Under the pieces are notes generated by a model. The model ran no database searches and was not told the origin of the DNA. It saw only the letters and a program-made list of their open reading frames with translations. The translations under genes were made by a program, and so were the position numbers. Shown one piece after another: positions 1 to 5,361 of a stretch of DNA of 6,740 bases. The stretch is from NCBI GenBank assembly GCA_030673265.1, contig DAOVJK010000168.1, forward strand, positions 1 to 6,740, given 5' to 3'. Each line of letters opens with the position of its first letter. Positions within the stretch are counted from its first letter, which is position 1. The stretch comes from Pseudomonadota bacterium (lineage in GTDB: Bacteria; Desulfobacterota; Desulfobulbia; Desulfobulbales; JAGXFP01).

Positions 1-59
1 TAAATTCAGATTCAACATATTTTAATGAAGAATCCACACCTTGAGGACATATAAAAGAT

Positions 60-174
60 GAACGTCGAACATCGAACATCGAATAATGTATCCTGCCATT
101 TATAATAAAGACAAAGCGAAGCGCCTTCCACATTCGACGTTCGACGTTGAACGTTCGATGTTCGATGTTCAAAT
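60..174. repeat. Imperfect inverted repeat made of 7-bp units (GAACRTC / GAYGTTC)
   Basis: The left arm (60-84) reads GAACGTC, GAACATC, GAACATC, GAAT in consecutive 7-bp steps. The right arm (133-174) is the same motif inverted, in six steps: TTCGACG, TTCGACG, TTGAACG, TTCGATG, TTCGATG, TTCAAAT. The longest perfect pairing is 17 bp, 67-83 against 154-170, separated by a 70-bp AT-richer spacer. The right arm is longer than the left and can pair with it in more than one 7-bp register. I recall similar AACATCGAA-type intergenic repeats in Desulfobacterota genomes, but only from memory. There is no ORF and no spacer regularity, so this is not a CRISPR array. It could be a miniature intergenic repeat, a transcription-end structure for an upstream gene, or a protein-binding array. 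Confidence 0.85.
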
Positions 175-183
175 TGTTGCGTC

Positions 184-223
184 TGAAATTACGACTAAAC
201 CTTCATATCACGTTGAAATTACG
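184..223 (+). repeat. 10-bp direct repeat TGAAATTACG, two copies 30 bp apart
   Basis: TGAAATTACG occurs at 184-193 and again at 214-223, exactly 30 bp apart, or about three helical turns. This places both copies on the same face of the DNA upstream of the export operon. A shorter echo, TGAAAT, starts at 242, and AATTACG recurs at 289-295 over the start codon. The phased spacing resembles a regulator-binding site, but no particular regulator is recognised. Confidence 0.45.
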
Positions 224-249
224 TATACAGGTCAGGAGTTCTGAAATAA

Positions 250-272
250 AGGAGGCTGTTTTCACGTCTCCT
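250..272 (+). promoter_or_regulatory. Leader hairpin containing an SD-like AGGAGG
   Basis: AGGAGGC (250-256) pairs with GTCTCCT (266-272), with one G-T wobble and a 9-nt loop. The stem contains the strongest ribosome-binding-like sequence of the leader (AAAGGAGG, 248-255). No ATG, GTG or TTG lies at a usual distance after it; the nearest is GTG at 273, which opens a 9-codon ORF ending at 302. The real start of the export operon at 295 uses a different, weaker site. The hairpin may be a leader regulatory element or a chance structure. Confidence 0.3.
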
Positions 273-282
273 GTGCAAGAAG

Positions 283-288
283 AAGGGG
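283..288 (+). promoter_or_regulatory. Ribosome binding site for the TolC-like gene
   Basis: AAGGGG lies 6 nt before the GTG at 295. It supports that start, which is also the only ATG/GTG/TTG in the frame after the upstream stop at 247-249 and before the hydrophobic signal segment. Confidence 0.6.
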
Positions 289-294
289 AATTAC

Positions 295-1740
295 GTGCAT
301 AGACTGAAGAGGAATGTCAGGAGGGGTGTACAGTTTTTCTTGTTGGCAGCCTTGTTCCTGCTTTGCTTCATGCGTGTTGAGATTTGGGGGCAAGAATCAG
401 GCAGCCCACAGGAAACCGGGTCCCGGTTGGAATCGGTCCTGACGTTGACAGATGTTATCAACCTGGCACTGTATGCCAACCGGAGTCTGATAAGCTCGGC
501 ATATGGTGTTGAAAATCGAAAATTCTCCCTGGATGCCGCTCAATCCGAGTTTGAATGGAAGCTTATTCCAGGGGCCGATGCCAGGGCTACAGATGATATG
601 AGTATTATTGGTGCGGGAGTAACGGTTGAAAAAAAGTTTGCGCCGGGACCGGTCGCTGCCTTGAGTCCGAAAATCACAAGGTTTGATGATGACGATGATT
701 CAGAAGCCTATAGTGGAAAGTTCGGAATATCTTTAACCGTGCCCCTGTTACGCGGGTTTGGTTCGGAAGTTAACCTGAATTCCGTCCGAACGGCCGAGTA
801 TTCCTTGCGCACAGCGCACCGGTCGCACTATTTAGTCAAAGTAAATATCGTCCTGGAAGCAGTATCCGCGACATACGATATTGTTGAGCAGGGGGAACTG
901 GTGCATCTCTTCCAGGATCAGACAAAGAGTTTTCAGGGCCATGTGGTAATGGCCAAGGCCAGGGAAAAAATTGGCCTGGCCACTCCTATTGATGTCTATC
1001 GGGCGGAAATCCGTCTCAAGGATGCCCAGGACAACCTGAGCCGGGCTCGTGAGGCTTTGCGAAGCGCCGGTGACCGGTTAAAGATTGTTCTGGCATCCCC
1101 CCTGGAGCAGGCCATGCAGGTTGTGGCTCCACTGGATTACCAGCCCCTTGATATCACCGTGGAGGAAGCGGTGGTAACGGCACTGAAGCATCGAGTTGTG
1201 CTAAAGCAGGTTGACGATCGAATCGAAGAGTCCCGGCGGGCATCCCGCCTGGCCAAAAACAATCTTTTGCCCCAGTTGGATCTGGTCGCCAATTACACCC
1301 GCTCGGGAAGCCATGATAAGTTCAGTCGCTCAATGAGATTGAATGAGGATTTCTGGGGTATTAACTTGACCAGCACAACGGACTGGTCGCGAACGGCCGA
1401 AAAAGCCGGCTATCAACAGACCCTGCTGGCGGTCAAGACGGATGAGCTGAACCGGTGGACAATAACTGACGGTATTAAGCGGCAGATACGCCAAAATTTC
1501 GATTCTCTGCTCAAAGCCGCAGAACGAGCGCAGATCAGGAATGAGCAGATTGGCCAGGCCAGCGGTAAGCTGGCCTTGGCTGAAATCAAGTTTGGTTATG
1601 GAATGGCAAATAATTTTGATGTGATCGAGGCTCAAACAGAGCTGCAGAGAGCCCGGGTTAATTTGCTGGCCGCCAAAATTGAGCATATCGTCGGCAGATA
1701 CCGTTTGCGGGCTGCCATGGGAACCTTGATTGAATCATAG
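295..1740 (+). CDS. TolC-family outer-membrane efflux channel protein
   Basis: This is the outer-membrane channel and periplasmic alpha-barrel of a tripartite exporter. It would trimerise and dock onto the adaptor encoded next. The 481 aa match the usual length of the OEP/TolC family. A basic start (HRLKRNVRR) followed by a hydrophobic run at residues 12-26 forms a signal peptide, with possible cleavage near residue 32. The internal duplication typical of TolC is visible. Repeat one starts with LTLTDVINLAL (50-59) and has the helix motif IGLATPIDVYRAEI (226-239). Repeat two starts with ITVEEAVVTAL (287-297) and has the equivalent FGYGMANNFDVIEAQTEL (433-450). PLLRGFG (150-156) is a strand/turn motif of many family members. 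An acidic run of five Asp (131-135) lies in a likely loop. It begins at GTG with an AAGGGG site 6 nt upstream. It is the first gene of a four-gene operon; the adaptor starts 8 nt after its stop. The family is clear; the substrate is unknown. Confidence 0.93.
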   Translation: MHRLKRNVRRGVQFFLLAALFLLCFMRVEIWGQESGSPQETGSRLESVLTLTDVINLALYANRSLISSAYGVENRKFSLDAAQSEFEWKLIPGADARATDDMSIIGAGVTVEKKFAPGPVAALSPKITRFDDDDDSEAYSGKFGISLTVPLLRGFGSEVNLNSVRTAEYSLRTAHRSHYLVKVNIVLEAVSATYDIVEQGELVHLFQDQTKSFQGHVVMAKAREKIGLATPIDVYRAEIRLKDAQDNLSRAREALRSAGDRLKIVLASPLEQAMQVVAPLDYQPLDITVEEAVVTALKHRVVLKQVDDRIEESRRASRLAKNNLLPQLDLVANYTRSGSHDKFSRSMRLNEDFWGINLTSTTDWSRTAEKAGYQQTLLAVKTDELNRWTITDGIKRQIRQNFDSLLKAAERAQIRNEQIGQASGKLALAEIKFGYGMANNFDVIEAQTELQRARVNLLAAKIEHIVGRYRLRAAMGTLIES

Positions 1741-1748
1741 AAAAGAGT

Positions 1749-3224
1749 ATGGACAGGATAAAATACCGTAAGAATGCCATATATATCATTGTTCCGCTGG
1801 TGGCGGTGATTGCTCTTTTGCTGTCCCGCTGCTTTTCCCGGCCGGCTTCCGCAATCCGTAATTCCCAACTGGTGCGGGTGGCCAGTGGGGATTTTGATAT
1901 AAACGTGAAGACGGTGGGCGTGCTGGATGCGGCTCGTACTCATATGGTGTCATCAACCATCAGGGGAGATAAGGGGAAAATTATTTTCCTGGTTGAGGAC
2001 GGCTCAGTAGTAACTAAGGACGATGTTCTGGTCCGTCTTGACCCGACCCCATTTGAGACGGAGGTACTTCGACTCAGCGGCGAGGTGCGCAGCCTGGAGG
2101 CCGCGGTCGAGTCGGCAAAGCAGATGCTAAAATGGGAAAAAAACCAGATGGAACTGGAAATCCAAACCGCGGAATTCAACCTGAAAGTCGCTGAACTTGA
2201 ACTCCATAAACTGGTAGAAGGTGACGGTCCTCTGCAACTGGCCCAGTATAAGAATGATCTCGATAAGACCAGAGTGGAATATGATAAGTACCAGGCTTAT
2301 ATCTCCGATCTTAACAGACTCCAGGCGCAGGGGTTTACCAATCCGACCGAACTGGCCCTTGCGCGTAAGAAAGTTGAAGAACTTGACGGGCTGTATCAGA
2401 CCAACCGTCAACGCTATGAAAGTTATAAAGAACATGTGCTGCCGACTCTGGTAGAGACGGCACGAGCTAAAGTTGACAAGGCGGGAACTGATATTCGGCA
2501 GGTTAAAAAAGGAACGGCATTCAAGGTAGCCCGGGCGGCTTCGGTTCTTGCCGAGGTCCAGGGAAAATCGGAAACGGCGGTAGCGGCTCTTAAGCAGGCT
2601 CTTGCCGAACTGAAAAAGACGACGATCCGTCCTCCCTTTGGCGGCATTGCCATTCTGTATGAAACCTTTCGTTCCGGCCAAAAGCGCACGCCACGGGTGG
2701 GCGACCGGGTTTGGCAGAATCAGCCACTGCTGTATTTGCCGGATATTTCAACCATGATTGTCAAGACCCGGATTCGTGAAATTGATCTTCACAAGATAGC
2801 TATTGGCCAGCCCTGTTCGGTACATGTGGATGCTTATCCTGACACCTTGTACCCCGGGGAGGTCACCACCATCGGCATGCTGGCCACTGGACGTTTTGAG
2901 GGCGGCATTGGCGAAAAATATTTTCAACTGACCGTTACCCTGACCCAAGAAGACGGCCGCCTGCGGCCGGGAATGACTGCCAGAGTGACCATTGAGGCCG
3001 GGAACGCGGTAAATATTCTTTTTTTGCCGGTTCAGGCAATTTTTAATGATGGTTCCAAAACCTTTTGCTATCTCGCTGAAAACCATGAGATGTTCTGGAA
3101 AAAAGAGGTGGTTACCGGACGACAGAACGAGGACCTGGTGGAAATTGTTTCCGGCCTCCAGGAAGGAGACCGGGTCAGTTTGCTGCGACCTTCCTCAGAT
3201 CAAATAGTACGTGAAGATCCATGA
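1749..3224 (+). CDS. HlyD/MacA-type periplasmic adaptor (membrane fusion protein)
   Basis: This is the adaptor that bridges the inner-membrane ABC permease and the TolC-like channel. It has 491 aa, longer than E. coli MacA (about 370). There is one N-terminal membrane anchor (residues 11-26). Next is the first half of a split lipoyl/barrel-sandwich domain (about 67-100, with EDGSVVTKDDVLVRLDP). A long coiled-coil hairpin follows (about 103-290), with its turn near QGFTNPTE (194-201). The second lipoyl half (291-330, TTIRPPFGGI), a beta-barrel (about 335-415, ending GRLRPGMTARV) and a membrane-proximal domain (about 420-480, FLPVQAIF) complete it. The hairpin helices, about 85-90 residues each, look longer than in MacA and closer to HlyD. 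A GDGP break interrupts the first helix at 158-161. Cys28 follows Ser-Arg, so it is not a lipobox. The start has only a close, weak SD-like AAAGAG, so coupling to the upstream gene is likely. The stop overlaps the ATPase start as ATGA. Confidence 0.92.
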   Translation: MDRIKYRKNAIYIIVPLVAVIALLLSRCFSRPASAIRNSQLVRVASGDFDINVKTVGVLDAARTHMVSSTIRGDKGKIIFLVEDGSVVTKDDVLVRLDPTPFETEVLRLSGEVRSLEAAVESAKQMLKWEKNQMELEIQTAEFNLKVAELELHKLVEGDGPLQLAQYKNDLDKTRVEYDKYQAYISDLNRLQAQGFTNPTELALARKKVEELDGLYQTNRQRYESYKEHVLPTLVETARAKVDKAGTDIRQVKKGTAFKVARAASVLAEVQGKSETAVAALKQALAELKKTTIRPPFGGIAILYETFRSGQKRTPRVGDRVWQNQPLLYLPDISTMIVKTRIREIDLHKIAIGQPCSVHVDAYPDTLYPGEVTTIGMLATGRFEGGIGEKYFQLTVTLTQEDGRLRPGMTARVTIEAGNAVNILFLPVQAIFNDGSKTFCYLAENHEMFWKKEVVTGRQNEDLVEIVSGLQEGDRVSLLRPSSDQIVREDP

Positions 3225-3904
3225 ATACGCCTATTGTAGAAGCCTCTGAGATTGTCAAGAACTACCAAAAAGAAACCACCACCATCCCGGTTCTCCGCAG
3301 CGTTTGCCTGCGCATGGTCAAGGGAGAGTTCCTGGCGATTATGGGCGCGTCCGGTTCCGGCAAGTCAACCCTTCTGAATATCATCGGCTGCCTGGACCGC
3401 CCAACCACCGGCTCCTATCTGCTGGATGGAGTTGACGTGCTTAAGTCATCCGATGACCAATTGTCCCGAATGCGTTCCCGTTACCTCGGCTTTGTCTTCC
3501 AGACTTTCAACTTGATCTCCAACCTGACGGTTTTTGAAAACATCGAACTTCCCTTTCTCTACCATACAATTAATCAAAAAGAAATCAGTGAGCGGGTGCA
3601 TACGGCAATAGAGCAGGTTGGCTTGAGCGACCGGATCAACCACAGGCCGGCTGAACTTTCCGGAGGTGAAATGCAGCGGGTGTCGATTGCCCGGGCGCTG
3701 GCGATCCAACCGAAACTGATTCTGGCGGATGAGCCAACCGGCAATCTGGACTCCCTGAACAGCAGGGAAATTATGTTGCTTTTCAAAAGACTTCACAACC
3801 AGGGGGGAACGATCATCCTGGTAACTCATGACCCGCAGGTGGCGTCCTATGCCGATTCCTGCGTAACCATCAGTGACGGGCAGATTATCGGTGAATCCCT
3901 ATAA
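3221..3904 (+). CDS. ABC transporter ATP-binding protein (LolD/MacB-type)
   Basis: This is the cytoplasmic ATPase that powers the exporter, presumably as a dimer under the permease. All motifs are intact: Walker A GASGSGKST (42-50), Q-loop Gln94, signature LSGGE (146-150), Walker B LILADE (166-171), D-loop GNLD (174-177) and H-loop His203. The 227 aa match the stand-alone ATPases of the MacB/LolCDE/FtsE group. The phrases LNIIGCLDRPTTG and DEPTGNLDS are typical of this group. The ATG overlaps the adaptor stop by 4 bp (ATGA) and has little SD of its own, which suggests translational coupling. E. coli MacB fuses this domain to the permease; here it is separate. A LolD role is less likely, because the neighbours are an adaptor and a TolC channel rather than LolC/LolE. 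Confidence 0.95.
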   Translation: MNTPIVEASEIVKNYQKETTTIPVLRSVCLRMVKGEFLAIMGASGSGKSTLLNIIGCLDRPTTGSYLLDGVDVLKSSDDQLSRMRSRYLGFVFQTFNLISNLTVFENIELPFLYHTINQKEISERVHTAIEQVGLSDRINHRPAELSGGEMQRVSIARALAIQPKLILADEPTGNLDSLNSREIMLLFKRLHNQGGTIILVTHDPQVASYADSCVTISDGQIIGESL

Positions 3905-5153
3905 AACCACGCAAATTCTTCGAGTTGCTGTACGAAGCCTGCTACAGCAAAAACTCCGGTCGTTTCTCAGTGCGCTTGGGGTTGTCTGCGGGGTAATGGC
4001 CGTGGTCGCCATGATCTCTGTAGGAGAAGGTGCCAAACAGGAAACGGTCAGCCAGATAGAGCAGTTGGGCACCAGGAATATTTACATCAAGGCCGTTCCC
4101 CTGACCGACGACCAGGTAGCCAGAGCCCGGGAGCATCTCTCCAGAGGGCTGAATATCGCTGATCTGAAGCGGATTGAAAAGGGGTGCGTCATGACTGAGA
4201 GGGTAGGATGCCTGCGGGAAATCAGTACGTCCATTCTCGGACTTGCCAGGGAGATATCACCCCAGGTGGTAGCCTGTTCCGCCAACTATGCAGAACTCCA
4301 AAGTATGCATATATCTGCCGGGCGCTTTATCGCATCCCAGGATGGGCGGCAGAAAAACCTGGTGTGCGTGCTGGGCAATGATGTCGCCCGCCTCCTAGGG
4401 GGACGGGGAAGACCTGGATGCTTCATTCGTATCGATAACCACCTGTTTAAAGTCGTCGGGATCTTGAGCCGGATTGAACGGCAAACCGGGAAATCTTCGA
4501 CCGTTTCAGTACGCAATTACAACGAGATGGTATTTGTTCCCCTGGAAACCGCTGAAACTCTGAAAAGAAGGGGCGGTGGACTGCAAAAAAAGCTTGGAAC
4601 TGCTCATCAACTATCGGAAATCGTTGCCCAAGTTGCTCGTACCGAAGATGTTATGGCCGCAGCAGAGCTGGTCAAACGGATAATGGAAGTGTCTCATAAT
4701 TATGCCCAGGACTACCAGCTTTTAGTTCCGCTTGAATTGCTGAAACAGGCAGAGCGAACACAACGTACTTTTAACCTGGTGCTAGGCGCCATAGCCGGCA
4801 TATCCCTTCTGGTGGGTGGCATAGGCATTATGAATATCATGCTGGCAACGGTTTCGGAGCGGACCCGGGAGATAGGCATCCGGCGGGCTGTAGGGGCAAC
4901 CAGAAGACATATTATTGTCCATTTTCTAGCGGAATCGGTTATTCTTACGGTTTCCGGCGGGATAATCGGGTTGATGTTTGGCCTTGGAGCTGTCTGGGTG
5001 ATTTCCTGGATTGCCGGATGGAGGGTGGCCATTTCCCTCTGGGGTGTGGCCCTGCCTCTATTTATGTCTTTTTTAGTCGGCATTTTCTTCGGTCTGTATC
5101 CAGCCCGGCAGGCAGCAAATGTTGACCCTATTGTGGCCCTCCGCCATGACTGA
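3891..5153 (+). CDS. MacB/FtsX-type ABC transporter permease
   Basis: This is the inner-membrane permease of the exporter. It belongs to the type VII (mechanotransmission) group that works with an adaptor and a TolC channel. From the GTG at 3891 it has 420 aa. TM1 is at about 22-44 inside the family-typical opening KLRSFLSALGVVCGVMAVVAM, read from about residue 21. A periplasmic MacB-core-like domain spans about 50-285. TM2 (about 294-316), TM3 (about 340-372) and TM4 (about 383-404) follow. Between TM2 and TM3 is the conserved coupling-helix segment SERTREIGIRRAVGA (322-336). The end, GLYPARQAANVDPIVALR, is diagnostic. An upstream in-frame GTG at 3873 would add six residues and enlarge the overlap with the ATPase from 14 to 32 bp. 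I prefer 3891, because NPYKTTQILRVA resembles normal family N-termini, but neither start has a strong SD. The gene ends the operon. Confidence 0.92.
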   Translation: MNPYKTTQILRVAVRSLLQQKLRSFLSALGVVCGVMAVVAMISVGEGAKQETVSQIEQLGTRNIYIKAVPLTDDQVARAREHLSRGLNIADLKRIEKGCVMTERVGCLREISTSILGLAREISPQVVACSANYAELQSMHISAGRFIASQDGRQKNLVCVLGNDVARLLGGRGRPGCFIRIDNHLFKVVGILSRIERQTGKSSTVSVRNYNEMVFVPLETAETLKRRGGGLQKKLGTAHQLSEIVAQVARTEDVMAAAELVKRIMEVSHNYAQDYQLLVPLELLKQAERTQRTFNLVLGAIAGISLLVGGIGIMNIMLATVSERTREIGIRRAVGATRRHIIVHFLAESVILTVSGGIIGLMFGLGAVWVISWIAGWRVAISLWGVALPLFMSFLVGIFFGLYPARQAANVDPIVALRHD

Positions 5154-5165
5154 CCACAAGTAAAG

Positions 5166-5210
5166 AATCCTGGCCCAAAGGACCAGGCTTTGGTTTGCCC
5201 CTGAAACAGG
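5166..5210 (+). other. Small stem-loops after the export operon
   Basis: CCTGG (5169-5173) pairs with CCAGG (5183-5187), and outer AA/TT pairs extend it past one mismatch. A second tiny hairpin, CCTG-AAA-CAGG, lies at 5200-5210. Neither is followed by a good T-run, so they are more likely 3'-end structures of the mRNA than the main terminator. Confidence 0.35.
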
Positions 5211-5227
5211 AAAACCGGATCGCCCAA

Positions 5228-5257
5228 AGCACCATATCTTGGTGCTATATTTTGTTT
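5228..5257 (+). terminator. Probable Rho-independent terminator of the export operon
   Basis: AGCACCA (5228-5234) pairs perfectly with TGGTGCT (5240-5246) around a 5-nt loop. The tail ATATTTTGTTT follows (5247-5257). It sits 75 nt after the permease stop and just before the next promoter, where a terminator is expected. The stem has only moderate GC (4 of 7) and the T-run is interrupted, so efficiency may be partial. Confidence 0.6.
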
Positions 5258-5284
5258 GACATACAAGCCTCATTTTTCTATAAT
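5256..5284 (+). promoter_or_regulatory. Perfect-consensus sigma70-type promoter for the FHA-CNB-PilZ gene
   Basis: The -35 box TTGACA (5256-5261) and the -10 box TATAAT (5279-5284) both match the bacterial housekeeping consensus at every position, with the optimal 17-bp spacer. There is no TGn extension before the -10. Transcription should start near 5290-5292, giving a leader of about 70 nt to the ATG at 5362. The -35 overlaps the T-rich tail of the preceding terminator by two bases. It separates the regulator gene from the export operon. Confidence 0.85.
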
Positions 5285-5326
5285 TTTTTAACAAAATAGC
5301 AAATTCTTATCAATAGCCTATCTTGT

Positions 5327-5356
5327 AGTAATATGTTTTATTACTCGAAAGTTTTT
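5327..5356 (+). promoter_or_regulatory. AT-rich leader hairpin followed by a T-run, before the FHA-CNB-PilZ start
   Basis: AGTAATA (5327-5333) pairs perfectly with TATTACT (5339-5345) around TGTTT. CGAAAG and then a run of six T follow (5352-5357), only a few bases before the ATG at 5362. The stem is weak (one G-C pair), so this is a poor terminator. Its place in the leader makes a translational or mRNA-stability role possible. No riboswitch class is recognised. Confidence 0.35.
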
Positions 5357-5361
5357 TGGCC

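Noticed and set aside
60..174. Possible CRISPR array
   Set aside because: The units are 7 bp, contiguous and inverted between the arms, with no unique spacers of regular size and no cas gene.
101..229. Sigma70 promoter for the pump operon (TATAAT at 101-106 or TATACA at 224-229)
   Set aside because: Neither has a recognisable -35 at 16-18 bp, and TATAAT at 101 lies in the spacer of the inverted repeat.
1749..1850. Lipoprotein signal at Cys28 of the adaptor
   Set aside because: The residues before Cys are Leu-Ser-Arg; Arg at -1 does not fit a lipobox. The hydrophobic run is better read as a membrane anchor.
2127..2681. 184-codon open frame on the minus strand inside the adaptor gene
   Set aside because: It is antisense to the adaptor coiled coil. 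Long antisense frames are expected opposite Lys/Glu/Leu/Ala-rich helices, and no domain is recognisable.
4712..5266. 184-codon open frame on the minus strand over the permease 3' end
   Set aside because: It lies opposite a clearly conserved permease segment (coupling helix and C-terminal motif). Its translation is low in family-like features and it has no convincing start context.
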